Of a stretch of 55,773 nucleotides of DNA, positions 1 through 9,700 are shown piece after piece (position 1 is the first letter of the stretch; each line of letters begins with the position of its first letter). The translations under genes were made by a program, and so were the position numbers. The DNA lies in the NCBI GenBank assembly GCA_028285595.1, contig JANQOW010000050.1:1-55773 (forward strand), in the 5' to 3' direction. The DNA is from Hyphomicrobiales bacterium (lineage in GTDB: Bacteria; Pseudomonadota; Alphaproteobacteria; Rhizobiales; CAJQND01). The notes below the pieces were generated by a model. The model searched no databases and was not told where the DNA came from. It saw nothing but the letters and a program-made list of their open reading frames with translations.

Positions 1-1
1 C

Positions 2-142
2 TTGCCGAGAAAGTCCGATCTGGTCACAGTAAGCCACAAGCAAATGCACAAACTCACACAGGCCTATAACGACACACCCAGGAAATGCCTGGGCTTCAAA
101 ACACCAAACGAAATCTTCAACCGTGTTGCACTTCAAACGTGA
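2..142 (+). pseudogene. IS30-family transposase, C-terminal fragment
   Basis: An open frame enters from the left edge and ends with TGA at 140-142, giving 46 residues. The tail contains NDTPRKCLGFKTPNEIF, which matches the end of the DDE integrase domain of IS30-family transposases (consensus NxRPRKxLGYxTPxE). The rest of the gene lies outside the window, so it cannot be told whether the element is whole to the left. The right side looks eroded, because palindromic repeat DNA starts about 8 bases after the stop with no recognisable terminal inverted repeat. The family call is confident; calling it a remnant is inference. Confidence 0.75.
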
Positions 143-150
143 CTCCACCT

Positions 151-166
151 CCCCGCTTTCGCGGGG
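151..166. repeat. Short perfect palindrome next to the transposase stop
   Basis: CCCCGCTTTCGCGGGG forms a six-pair stem with a TTTC loop on the plus strand (GAAA on the other strand). It resembles half of the GTCATCCCCGCGAAAGCGGGG-type palindromic element scattered through many alphaproteobacterial genomes. It is probably a degenerate relative of the larger repeats that follow. Confidence 0.6.
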
Positions 167-196
167 ATGACGATAAGCTTGAGAATGCTTCTCCTT

Positions 197-459
197 CCCG
201 CATCCCTGCGAAAGCAGGGATCTTCTCAGCGAAGGGATCGGTATGAGCCATGGGCCCCTGCTTTCGCGGGGGCGCGGACGATTAAACCCCGCATCCCTGC
301 GAAAGCAGGGACCTTCTTAGCCAAGGGATCGGTATGAGCTATGGGCCCCTGCTTTCGCAGGGGCGCGGACGATTGAACCCCGCATCCCTGCGAAAGCAGG
401 GATCTTCTCAGCGAAGGGATCGGTATGAGCCATGGGCCCCCGCTTTCGCAGGGGCGCGG
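197..459. repeat. Three tandem copies of an 81-bp palindromic (REP-like) element
   Basis: Copies begin at 197, 288 and 379, giving an exact 91-bp period: an 81-bp unit plus a 10-bp linker reading acgattaaac or acgattgaac. Each unit has a hairpin at its left end (CCCTGC-GAAA-GCAGGG), a roughly 38-base spacer, and a second palindrome at its right end (CCCTGC-TTTC-GC(A/G)GGG). The third copy loses similarity about 8 bases before the stop codon of the flavin monooxygenase on the minus strand. No gene is supported in 143-466; short open frames there simply read through the repeats. A fourth, inverted copy lies at 54856-54936. Confidence 0.9.
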
Positions 460-466
460 GGGCGAG

Positions 467-2260
467 CTAGCTCAAATGATGCACTTCGCCCATGCCGTAG
501 ACTGGCGTGGGGATCCCCTCCATGCGGGCCTTGAGCTGCAGCGAGAGGAACTGCGAATAGTGGCGCGACTGGTGCAGGTTGCCGCCATGAAACCACAGAG
601 CTTCCTGATGGGTCGGCTTCCACATGTTGCGCAGTTCGCCCTCCCAGGGCCCGGGATCCTTGGTGGTGTCAGAGCCAAGGCCCCAGCATTTGCCCACCTT
701 GTCGGCGACCTCTTGCGAAATGAGCTGCGCAGCCCAACCGTTCATGGAGCTGTAGCCGGTGGCGTAAACGATCAGATCGGCCTCCAACTCGCTGCCGTCT
801 GAGAACTTCACCGACGTTTCCGTGATCTCGTCCACGGCCACGTTGCTCTTCAGCTTGATCTTCCCGTCGGCCACAAGCTCAGACGCGCCCACGTCGATAT
901 AGTAGCCGGAGCCGCGGCGCAGATACTTCATGAAGAGGCCGGAGCCGTCATCGCCGAAATCGAGCATGAAGCCGGCTTTCTCCAATCGGTCATAAAGATC
1001 TTTGTCGCGCTCTGCCATCTGCTCATAGACCGGGATCTGCAGCGCATGCATAATCTTGTAAGGGACAGAGGCAAAGATCAGATCGGCCGTGTGGTGGTCG
1101 ATGCCGTTCTTCACCGCTTCTTCCGAGTAGAGGCCCCCGAGGGCCAGTTCCATCAGAGTGTCGGACTTGGCAATGTGGGTCGACGAACGCTGGACCATGG
1201 TCACGTCGGCGCCATGTTCCCAGAGGTCGGCGCAAATGTCGTGGGCTGAGTTGTTGGACCCGATCACAATGCATTTCTTGCCCTTGTAAGCATCGCCGCC
1301 GGGGTGCTTGCTGGAGTGATGCTGGTCGCCCTTAAAGCGTTCAGCGCCCTTGAATTCCGGCACATTGGGGACGGCCGACATGCCGGTGGCCAGGACCAAC
1401 TGCTTGGGTTTCAGCACCACATCCTCGCCATCGCGGTTCACGCGAACGGTCCATTCTCCGGCAGCTTGATCGTATTCCGCGCTGGTGCAGGTGGTGGAGC
1501 CCCAATAGTTGAGCTCCATGACCTTGGTGTACATTTCAAGCCAGTCGCCGATCTTGTCTTTGGGCGAAAACACCGGCCAATGATCGGGGAAGGGCAGGTA
1601 AGGCATGTGGTCATACCAAACCGGGTCATGCAGGCAGAGAGACTTGTAGCGCTTGCGCCAGCTATCGCCGGGGCGTTCGTTTTTCTCGATGATGATGGTG
1701 GGGACGCCCAAACGCCGCAATCTCGCGCCAAGGCCGATGCCGCCCTGGCCGCCGCCAATGATCACGCAGTAGGGCTGGGTGCCATAGCCCAGATCGGCTT
1801 GTTCTTCCTTACGCCGCTCCAACCAGGTCTTACGGTCTTCAAAGGCACCGTGATCGACGCCGCTCTCCCGCGTCGGGCCTTTCTTTTCCTCATGTCCCTT
1901 AAGCTCAACCATGGTGGTGAGCAGCGTCCAGGCCTTGTCGCCCTTCAAGCGCAAATGACCCTTTCCGCGGGCCGTGGCGGTCTCAAAGGTGATCCAGCCT
2001 TCCGTGACCCCGTCCGCATGCGTGGCGTCGCCTTCAAGCTTCCAATTTGACGGCTTGGTGTCAGCAATGCGCGTCTGCAACATATCCTGAATGGCCTGAC
2101 GGCCTTCCATGGTTTTGATGTTCCAAGTGAACGAGACAAGATCGCGCCAATAACTGTCCTCCTCAAACAGCTCCGCTGCGGACGCGGCGTTGCCGTCAGA
2201 GAGCGCCTTGTCAAAGGCGCTCAGCCAGTCGTTTACCTGCTTTGTGGGGTCGTCGCTCAT
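467..2260 (-). CDS. Flavin-containing monooxygenase with N-terminal SnoaL/NTF2-like domain
   Basis: This 597-residue protein should be a soluble NADPH- and FAD-dependent oxygenase of the FMO/Baeyer-Villiger type that oxygenates a small organic substrate. Residues 1-125 look like an NTF2/SnoaL-like cone domain, found ahead of the FMO core in many actinobacterial and proteobacterial homologues. The FAD Rossmann motif GGGQGG is at 169-174, a second nucleotide motif (VIGSNNSAHD) near 337, and the closing ATGY motif near 512. The start is supported by GGAGGAGG about 5 bases upstream. The gene is alone, divergent from the ClC gene, with palindromic repeats touching its 3' end. The substrate cannot be predicted. 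Confidence 0.88.
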   Translation of the reverse strand: MSDDPTKQVNDWLSAFDKALSDGNAASAAELFEEDSYWRDLVSFTWNIKTMEGRQAIQDMLQTRIADTKPSNWKLEGDATHADGVTEGWITFETATARGKGHLRLKGDKAWTLLTTMVELKGHEEKKGPTRESGVDHGAFEDRKTWLERRKEEQADLGYGTQPYCVIIGGGQGGIGLGARLRRLGVPTIIIEKNERPGDSWRKRYKSLCLHDPVWYDHMPYLPFPDHWPVFSPKDKIGDWLEMYTKVMELNYWGSTTCTSAEYDQAAGEWTVRVNRDGEDVVLKPKQLVLATGMSAVPNVPEFKGAERFKGDQHHSSKHPGGDAYKGKKCIVIGSNNSAHDICADLWEHGADVTMVQRSSTHIAKSDTLMELALGGLYSEEAVKNGIDHHTADLIFASVPYKIMHALQIPVYEQMAERDKDLYDRLEKAGFMLDFGDDGSGLFMKYLRRGSGYYIDVGASELVADGKIKLKSNVAVDEITETSVKFSDGSELEADLIVYATGYSSMNGWAAQLISQEVADKVGKCWGLGSDTTKDPGPWEGELRNMWKPTHQEALWFHGGNLHQSRHYSQFLSLQLKARMEGIPTPVYGMGEVHHLS

Positions 2261-2482
2261 TCGGGCCTCCTCCGGTCTTTTGTGATGGGCGGCTTATGGT
2301 GCCGCTGATGGCTATAGTGTTGACCTATTATGTCATTAGTTCAACCATCTGCGATGCAAATGGCCGTAGACCGATTATGAGTTTTCTTAACGATAGCGAC
2401 AAAGGCGTTTACCACTTTTGCGCCCAAGTCTGCTATCTAAGTTAAACGGACAACCAGAGAGGGGTTTCTGGGGTAAAGAGGA

Positions 2483-4120
2483 ATGCCGGGCGTATTCGGC
2501 AGGCTACTGCCTTTTTTGTATGAACGTGTGGCGCCTAACCTGCGCACCATGTGGGCTTCGCGCCAGCCTTTGGCTTGGCTGCTGGCCCTCATCATTGGCG
2601 TGGTCGCGGCTTATGGCATTCTCGCCTTCCGTTATCTTATTCTTGGCATTCAATATCCCTGGCTGGATACCTTCCACGAAGCCGACGTGGCCACGTCCGC
2701 TGCCCAGCAGGACTGGTGGCTGTTGTTGCTGGTGCCGTGTCTCGGCGGCCTTCTGGTGGGGTGGATCCTTCATAAGTTCCTGCCCTCCGGACGCGCCGAA
2801 GCGGTGGCGGACGTGATTGAAGCGCGTGCCATCGGTGGTGCGCAGATGTCTTTGAAGACCGGGCTCTGGAGCGCGCTGGTGGCCGCTCTCTCGCTTGGCT
2901 TTGGCGCCAGTGCGGGCCGGGAGGGCCCGGCCGTTCATCTTGGCGCCACCATTGCCTCTGCCATCGGGTCGAAGTTCTCCCTGCCGCCGGAAAAACGCCG
3001 GGTGATCCTGGCGTGCGGTGCTGCGGCAGCCGTCTCCGCCTCGTTTAATGCGCCGATTGCCGGCGTGCTGTTTGCCCATGAGGTGGTTTTGGGTCACTTT
3101 GCCATTTCAGCCTTTGTGCCCACCGCGATTGCCGCTGTTGGGGCCACCATCATCACCCGGATACACCTGGGGGATTTTCCGGCCTTCATCATTCCAACCT
3201 ACGAGATTACCTCGCTCTGGGAATTCCCGGCCTTTGCGTTGCTCGGCATTGTCTGTGGGCTAGTGGCCATCGGGTTCCAGTTTGCCGTGATGGCTGCAGA
3301 CTGGTCGGCGCGCTCGGTCCCCATGCCTTTATGGCTGCGCCCGGCGGTGGGCGGGTTGATGATCGGAGCCATCGCCATCTATGTGCCTGAGGTGTTGGGT
3401 GTGGGCTATGAGGCCACAAACCGCGCGCTCAGCCATCAATTGGCGCTGGGCACCTTGTTCACGCTGCTGTTTGCAAAGACCTTGGCCACGGCGATCACCC
3501 TGGCCAGCCGGTTTGGCGGCGGGGTGTTCTCGCCCTCGCTCTATCTGGGGGCCATGGCCGGGGGGGCCTATGGGCTCTTGGCCGGCTCGGTGTTTCCAGA
3601 GCTTGCCTCTTCTGAAGGGCTCTATGCCATCTTGGGTATGGGGGCTGTGGCCGGCGCGGTGCTCGGCGCCCCCATCTCAACCGTGCTGATCGCGTTTGAG
3701 TTGACCGGCGGTTATGAGATGACCATCGCGCTGCTCCTCACCGTCTCCCTGGCCTCGGTGATGATGCAGGCTGTGCATGGCCAGAGCTTCTTCCATTGGC
3801 AATTGGGCCAGCGGGGCCTGTTCCTCCATGCCGGTCCCCATAAGGAGGTGGTCCGGCGTTGGCGCGTGCGCGAGTTTATGCAGCCGCTCAGTGAGGAGGA
3901 GAAGGCAAATCCACCTGAGGTGGATCCCGAACTGCCGCTGTTGACCCCGGACGACACACTGGAATCCGCTCTGAGGGCCTTCGACACCGGCTCCTACACG
4001 CGCATTTCGGTGACCTCTTCCAGCGACACCACAAAGATCATCGGCTATGCAACCCAAATGGCGGCGCTCAGGACCTACAACCAGGCCCTGATTGCGTCAC
4101 ATGAGGAAGAGCATCGCTAA
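2483..4120 (+). CDS. ClC-family chloride channel/transporter
   Basis: The 545-residue integral membrane protein has the ClC fold: hydrophobic helices from about residue 28 to 440, then a C-terminal cytosolic stretch that looks like a single reduced CBS-like module. The gating glutamate is present in GREGP (E147) and the second selectivity stretch reads GGGVFSPSLYLGA. Two family features differ. The first anion motif GSGIP is replaced by AEAVA around 105-109. The internal proton glutamate of the E. coli antiporter (E203) aligns with V201, as in eukaryotic Cl- channels. Passive anion conduction is therefore more likely than Cl-/H+ exchange; this is inference. The Shine-Dalgarno-like AGAGG is only one base from the chosen ATG, so the start is provisional. 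Confidence 0.88.
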   Translation: MPGVFGRLLPFLYERVAPNLRTMWASRQPLAWLLALIIGVVAAYGILAFRYLILGIQYPWLDTFHEADVATSAAQQDWWLLLLVPCLGGLLVGWILHKFLPSGRAEAVADVIEARAIGGAQMSLKTGLWSALVAALSLGFGASAGREGPAVHLGATIASAIGSKFSLPPEKRRVILACGAAAAVSASFNAPIAGVLFAHEVVLGHFAISAFVPTAIAAVGATIITRIHLGDFPAFIIPTYEITSLWEFPAFALLGIVCGLVAIGFQFAVMAADWSARSVPMPLWLRPAVGGLMIGAIAIYVPEVLGVGYEATNRALSHQLALGTLFTLLFAKTLATAITLASRFGGGVFSPSLYLGAMAGGAYGLLAGSVFPELASSEGLYAILGMGAVAGAVLGAPISTVLIAFELTGGYEMTIALLLTVSLASVMMQAVHGQSFFHWQLGQRGLFLHAGPHKEVVRRWRVREFMQPLSEEEKANPPEVDPELPLLTPDDTLESALRAFDTGSYTRISVTSSSDTTKIIGYATQMAALRTYNQALIASHEEEHR

Positions 4121-4262
4121 ATGCCACTTTTTAGCTGATTTTGTGGATAAAACCAGCCAAAATGACTGTATATCCGAACGAACCCAATTTCTCGTAAGCT
4201 CTTGAAAATAAGCTTTAATCAGCGCTATTTGGCCTTGATGGTTGAGAACGGCGCAAGCCGTC

Positions 4263-4670
4263 TCAGCTTTCCACCGGGCCGTTATAGTCTTCGTCGCTCA
4301 CCTTCTCCATCCACTCGATGTGCTTGCCGTCGAGCGCTTCCTGGAAGGCGATATGGACCATGGCGTGATCCGGCGCGGCCCCATGCCAGTGCTTTTCCTC
4401 CGGCGCGATCCACACCGTGTCGCCGGGAAGGATTTCGCGGATGGGCTCGCCCAGCTTCTGCACGCGCCCGACGCCGGACACCACGTAAAGCGTTTGGCCG
4501 AGAGGGTGGGTGTGCCATGCGGTGCGCGCGCCCGGCGCAAAGTGTACCGAAAGGGCGCGAATGCGGGCAGGGTCCGGAGCCGTGACGATTGGATCGTCCC
4601 ACACATCGCCGCTGAAGTATTCCGGATTTGCCGAATTGGTGGGGCGGCTGGCCGCCTTATAGATGTCCAT
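4263..4670 (-). CDS. Mn-cupin, (R)-mandelonitrile lyase-like
   Basis: This is a 135-residue single-domain cupin. Metal ligands are visible as H53, H55 and Q59 (HTHPLGQ) and H94 (KHWHG), with H106 also conserved. Length, residue spacing and numbering agree with the manganese cupin hydroxynitrile lyases typified by the Granulicella enzyme, including V42 and Q110 of its active site. Family members are usually annotated as carboxymuconolactone-type or mandelonitrile-lyase-like cupins, and the physiological reaction is mostly untested. It lies 29 bases downstream of the thioesterase on the same strand, so the two may share a transcript. Confidence 0.8.
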   Translation of the reverse strand: MDIYKAASRPTNSANPEYFSGDVWDDPIVTAPDPARIRALSVHFAPGARTAWHTHPLGQTLYVVSGVGRVQKLGEPIREILPGDTVWIAPEEKHWHGAAPDHAMVHIAFQEALDGKHIEWMEKVSDEDYNGPVES

Positions 4671-4699
4671 TCTTGATCACCGTTCCCTTTTGTTCAGTG

Positions 4700-5179
4700 T
4701 TAGCGTTTGATTCCCATCACATGGCCCACCCGGTCCGAGCGGGGCAGGTGCTTATGGCCTTCATACATGGCCTCAATCCTGGCCAGAACGTCGTCTGGAA
4801 AGGGCGAGGCTTTCTTCAGGTTCATATCTACGTGCATGCACATGATTTCCGAGGTCGCGGCAAGCCAGCCGTCTGTCTCGTGATACATCTCCTGAAAATA
4901 GTGACAGCGCTTTGCGTCATAGTCCAGAAGCTGGAGGTTCACTTTGATGGGGTCGTTCAGGTGCACCTCGCGCAGGTAATGCACATGCATTTCCAGGGTG
5001 TAGTAGGACCCGCCGCGCTGTTTCACATACTCCGGTCCCAAGCCGAAGCTTTCGAACACATCATCAATGCAGGCATCGAACAGAACGGTGTAATAGGCCA
5101 TGTTCATGTGGCCGTTATAGTCGATCCAGTCGGGCTTTACGCTGAGCCCGGTCTTCACATAGGCGCCCTGGTCGGCCAT
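4700..5179 (-). CDS. Hotdog-fold acyl-CoA thioesterase
   Basis: The 159-residue protein is a 4-hydroxybenzoyl-CoA-thioesterase-type hotdog enzyme expected to hydrolyse a short or medium acyl-CoA in the cytoplasm. The signature D-x-N-G-H-x-N (WIDYNGHMNMAYY) is at about residues 18-30, with the catalytic Asp in it. The long hotdog helix and the second half of the domain follow. A longer frame runs up to 5383, but the ATG at 5179 has GAGGTG about 10 bases upstream and starts right before the domain, so it is preferred. Related proteins occur in carnitine/betaine catabolism operons (betainyl-CoA thioesterases), but nothing here fixes the substrate. It is divergent from the FAD dehydrogenase at 5299. 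Confidence 0.85.
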   Translation of the reverse strand: MADQGAYVKTGLSVKPDWIDYNGHMNMAYYTVLFDACIDDVFESFGLGPEYVKQRGGSYYTLEMHVHYLREVHLNDPIKVNLQLLDYDAKRCHYFQEMYHETDGWLAATSEIMCMHVDMNLKKASPFPDDVLARIEAMYEGHKHLPRSDRVGHVMGIKR

Positions 5180-5298
5180 AAAGCGTTCACCTCGCGAAAA
5201 ATTAAATTCCTGGGCTTGCAACCATCTGTTATTGTGGGGAAATAGCAGGCCTTGGGCGTCAGGCCTAGTGGAAAACGACCGACAGGAGCACCACCGCC

Positions 5299-6696
5299 AT
5301 GGCCACTGCAGCTGAAGCCAAGCGCAACTCAACGACCCAGGCGGTTGCTGAGCTGAGAGAGGCCCTCGGCGATCGCCTCTCAACGGCTGATGCGGTGCGC
5401 GAACAGCATGGCAAGGATCTGACCTGGCATGAGGGCGAATCGCCCGATGCGGTGGCGTTCGTCCACTCCACCGACGAAGTCCAGAAAATCGTCTATGTGT
5501 GCAGCAAATATGGTGTGCCCATCATTCCCTACGGAACGGGAACGTCGCTTGAAGGCCACATTACCGCGCCCTACGGCGGCATCTCCGTGGACTTGCAGCA
5601 AATGGACGCCATTCTGGAGGTGAACCCTGAGGATCTGGACTGCCGCGTCCAGGCCGGCGTTACGCGCAAGCAACTGAACGAGAACCTTCGCGACACAGGG
5701 CTGTTTTTCCCAATCGATCCGGGCGCTGATGCATCGCTGGGCGGCATGGCCGCCACCCGGGCGTCCGGCACCAACGCGGTGCGCTATGGCACCATGCGTG
5801 AGAATGTGCTGTCGCTGACGGCAGTGATGGCCAACGGCGAGGTGGTGAAAACCGCGGGCCGGGCCAAGAAGTCGTCTGCGGGCTACGATTTGACCCGGCT
5901 TCTGGTGGGCTCTGAAGGCACGCTCGGCGTGATCACGGAGGTTGCGCTGAAGCTTTATGGAATTCCAGAATCCATTGCGGCCGGGGTCTGCGCCTTCCCG
6001 GATGTGGAAAGCGCCTGCAACGCCACCATTCAAACCATTCAGATGGGGATTCCGGTGGCCCGCATTGAGCTGTTGGACACGTTGCAGATCCAGGCAGCCA
6101 ACGCCTATTCGGATCTCGGCCTGGTGGAAAGCCCGCATCTGTTTTTGGAATTTCACGGTACGGAAACGGGCACTGCCGAGCAATCTGAGCTTTTCGGCGC
6201 CATTGCCGAGGAGTGCGGGGGTGGTGAGTTCAAGTGGGCCACCAAGACCGAAGAGCGCAACCACCTTTGGCAAGCGCGCCACGACAGCTTCTGGGCGGCC
6301 AAGAACATGCAACCCGGCCTGGAGGCGTTGGCCACCGATGTGTGTGTGCCGATTTCGCGCCTGGCGGAGTGCGTGTCGGAAACCAAGAAGGAGTTGGAGG
6401 AGCGGGGTTTCTACGGGCCCATCGTTGGCCATGTGGGGGACGGCAACTTCCATTTTCAGGTGTTCTTCGATCCGGCCGATGAGGCGCAGACCAAAAGCTG
6501 CAAGGAGTTTGTGGACAGTGTGGTGCTGCGGGCGCTGGCCATGGACGGAACCTGCACCGGCGAGCATGGCGTGGGCCTGGGCAAGATGAAGTTTCTGCAG
6601 GCAGAACACGGGGCGGGCCTGCAAATCATGCGGCAGATCAAGATGGCGCTTGATCCAAAAAATATAATGAACCCAGGGAAAATTGTGTCAGTTTGA
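5299..6696 (+). CDS. FAD-linked D-lactate dehydrogenase / glycolate oxidase GlcD-type oxidoreductase
   Basis: A 465-residue flavoprotein of the VAO/PCMH family, most like cytochrome-type D-lactate dehydrogenases (LDHD/DLD), which oxidise D-2-hydroxy acids and pass electrons to the respiratory chain. The FAD-binding PP loop reads PYGTGTSLEGH near residue 75. The C-terminal cap holds the active-site stretches ATDVCVPIS, GHVGDGNFH and CTGEHGVGLGK, including the metal/substrate histidines. AGGAG lies about 10 bases before the ATG. It is a single gene, divergent from the thioesterase/cupin pair. D-lactate is the best guess; other D-2-hydroxy acids are possible. Confidence 0.87.
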   Translation: MATAAEAKRNSTTQAVAELREALGDRLSTADAVREQHGKDLTWHEGESPDAVAFVHSTDEVQKIVYVCSKYGVPIIPYGTGTSLEGHITAPYGGISVDLQQMDAILEVNPEDLDCRVQAGVTRKQLNENLRDTGLFFPIDPGADASLGGMAATRASGTNAVRYGTMRENVLSLTAVMANGEVVKTAGRAKKSSAGYDLTRLLVGSEGTLGVITEVALKLYGIPESIAAGVCAFPDVESACNATIQTIQMGIPVARIELLDTLQIQAANAYSDLGLVESPHLFLEFHGTETGTAEQSELFGAIAEECGGGEFKWATKTEERNHLWQARHDSFWAAKNMQPGLEALATDVCVPISRLAECVSETKKELEERGFYGPIVGHVGDGNFHFQVFFDPADEAQTKSCKEFVDSVVLRALAMDGTCTGEHGVGLGKMKFLQAEHGAGLQIMRQIKMALDPKNIMNPGKIVSV

Positions 6697-6782
6697 GGTA
6701 GAACAATCCGGAAGGCGCTAAGGGCTTTTTGCGGCAAAGCTGAGAAGGGTGTCTTTAGGTAAACCGTGAGGTCATTTGTGGG

Positions 6783-9700
6783 ATGAAGTCCCCGCTGCTC
6801 ATTTTCAGCACGTTGCTGGTGCTGCTCCTGGCTGGCGCGCTGGCCACACCCTTCTTTGTGGACTGGTCGACCTACCGCGCCGAGATTGAGGATTACGGCC
6901 GCAAAGCCATCGGGCGCGACGTGCGTATTGCCGGCGATATTGACATTCAATTCCTTCCCCTGCCCACGCTCACTCTGGAAGATGTGCGGGTGGCCAATGT
7001 GGAGAATGCCTCTTCTCCCGTCTTCCTATCGGTGAAAATGCTGCAGGCCCGCCTGTTGCTGGCGCCGCTCCTGCGCGGTCAGGTTCAGGTGCATTCCGTC
7101 ATCTTGGACCGGCCGGAGCTTGATCTTGAGCGTTTGGCCAGCGGCAAGGGCAACTGGGTGCTTGAGCCGTCCGAGGAGCTGGCGCAGATCGTTCCGCTCT
7201 CCGGGTTTTCGCTGGAAAAAACGAAAGTGGTGGACGGCACCATCTATGTGAGCGATCGGCGCCGGTCCGGCCGGGCCCGGTTCGATCAGGTCAATCTGAA
7301 AATCTCTGTCGGCTCGGCCACCGGACCTTATCAAGCGCGTGGCACCGTGGCCTATGAGGGCGATCCGGTGAACGTGTCGGTGTCTACCGGGAAGATCCGG
7401 CCAGATGGCACCATGCGCCTCGGGGTGCGGGTAAAGCCTCAAACGGGCACCCGCCTGCACTATAGCTTCGATGGCAAACTGCTGGGCCAAAGCGCCGAAC
7501 AGATTGCGGCCGGCACCCTGAAGGTCACGCCGCCGGAGATCGACGATGCGGCCAAATCCAGTCCCTTGTCGAACCTGGAAAAGCTGCCTTTCCTGTTCAG
7601 CTCCAAGGTTGCGATCGGAGAGGAAAAGCTGAGTTTCACGGATATCGAGCTGGCGCTCGACCAAGCGAATGCCGTGACCAACGCGGTCACCGGACGCGCG
7701 GAGTTCACGCTGGGCTACGATATCGGCTTTGATGCGTCCCTGTCCGCCCGCCGGCTGGACCTGGACGCATTGGCGCAAGATCTCGGCAGTCAGTTGGCGC
7801 AGCGTCTGAGGTCTGCCGTTTCGCTCGATACCTTGGACGCGGTCGCCGGTCTGTTGCCCAAAAACGTTTATGGGCGCGTACAGGTCAGCTCCGGTCAGCT
7901 GAAAACAGGCGCTGCGGTAATCGAGACCGGCAAGCTTGACGTGAGCGTTTCCGACACCGGTTTGAAGGTGCGCGAGCTTTCGGGCCTGCTTCCGGGGCGG
8001 ACGCGTTTTGAGCTGTCCGGCCTTTATCTGCCTGATCCGGTCACGCCCCAGTTCAATGGCGCCTTCAAGTTCAATGCTCTGGATGGGCGCGGGTTCATCA
8101 ATTGGATGCGGCCGGGCCTCTATGGAGAAGAGAGCGGACGTATTGGCCGGCTCAAGTTTTCCGGCTCCTTGTCGGCAACGCCGGAGCATGGACGCATCAA
8201 CGGGGCGAACTTTGAGTTTGAGGGCGGCACAGGGCAAGGCAGCCTGTTTTGGGCGCGCAGCGGCACCCCCTTCGTGGAAGCCGAGTTGAGCTCGGATGCC
8301 CTTGATCTCACAACGATGATCCCGCGCGGCCGCGAAGCCGGCCTTCTCGATGGCCCCGCACTCATCGGTCAACTCAACACAGGCGGCGCACCCCTTGGCC
8401 TCAACATGAAGATTGGCCGGCTGACGTTTGCCTCGCGCACCCTGAAGGACTTTGTGGCGAACGTGAAGTTCAATGGCGCCGCAGTGGATATCCGCCGCCT
8501 GGCCGGAACGGTGGGGGAGAAGGGCAAAATCGATCTCGCCGGGTCTTTGGCGGGACAAAGCCGCACGGTCAACGGCGAAGTGAGCGGCAAGGTGAGTTCG
8601 CCCGATGCAATCGAGATGTTGCAGGTTCTGGGGATCGGCGAAATGCCGGACCATATGCATAAGCTGCTGGACGGCGAACCGCTCGACGTTTGGTTGGAAT
8701 ATGTTTCTAACCCGGAGAAGAACCGCCTGAGTGTGGAAGGGGTGGCCGGTGCCGGCCTGGTCGGGCTGGTTATAGAAACCGACGGGCCTTTTGCAAAATG
8801 GCGGAAAGTCAATCTGGATGTGGACGGCGTCTACGAGACCAACCGGGCACACCGGCTTTTGTCAGCGCTCGACCTCGGACCCTCAGAAGCCGTCTTGAGC
8901 GGCAAGGCGGATGCTAAAATCAGCCTTTTGGCCTCTGGCGCGTTGCCGTCGGGGATTACCGCAAACCTGAAGGCGCGGATCCTCAGCGGTACGCTTGATG
9001 TCACCGCCGATCTTGAAGACCCCGGCACCGGACTTTCCGTGCGGGGCAAAGTGAAAGCGGCCTCTTACGACGCCCAAAAGATTGCCAGGGCCCTCAGCGT
9101 CGGCGCCGCGTTCGAGGGTGAGGCGAAGGTGACTGCCGAGTTTGACGGCGACAACCGGCGCTACCGGATATCCGGGCTCACACTGGATCTGCCCGGGATC
9201 AAAGGCCGGTTTGATGGCAGTCTCACGCCGAAGAACGAGACCTTCCAAGTGAGCGGAGCTGGCCGGTTCGACACCTTGGATCTGGGCACCGCGCTCGGCG
9301 TTCTGACCTTGGGCCCGCCGCTGGACCGCGCGCCGGGACAAGCGTTCTGGGCAGACTGGCCGTTCCGCAACGCTGCCCTGTCCGGGTTGATGCTCGACGT
9401 GAGAGTATCGGCGGAGAAACTGGTTTTGGCGCCAGGCGCCGTCTTGAGCGATGCGCGCTTTACCGTGAAGGCTGAGGACGAAAAGCTCACACTCGCCAAT
9501 GCGTCCGGAGATCTTTATGGCGGCTCGCTTCAGGGCCAGCTTGAGGCGGCCCGTACCGCCAGTGGAAACCTGGCCGTTAAGGCGAAAGTGGATGTGAGCG
9601 ATGCAGGGCTCGCTAACGTGCTGCGCGATAAGAAAGGCAACGCATTGGCCCATGGTGCTTTGTCGCTTGAAGGCACTGTGGAAGGCGAAGGGCGTAGTCC

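Noticed and set aside
197-459. Regular repeats that look CRISPR-like
   Set aside because: Units are 81 bp with only 10-bp linkers that are themselves nearly identical; there are no unique spacers and no cas genes.
2319-2347. GTTGA...TTCAAC inverted repeat between the monooxygenase and ClC genes
   Set aside because: Short, imperfect arms with a long loop; expected by chance at this length.
4134-4157. Possible terminator hairpin GCTGATTTT / AAAACCAGC after the ClC gene
   Set aside because: One mismatch in a nine-pair A/T-rich stem and no T-tract; too weak to call.
5380-6624. 414-residue minus-strand frame opposite the D-lactate dehydrogenase gene
   Set aside because: Antisense shadow; the plus-strand protein holds all the family motifs.
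7026-8852. 608-residue minus-strand frame inside the AsmA gene
   Set aside because: Antisense shadow: unusual His/Gln/Arg composition, no recognisable domain, while the plus-strand gene has clear AsmA features.
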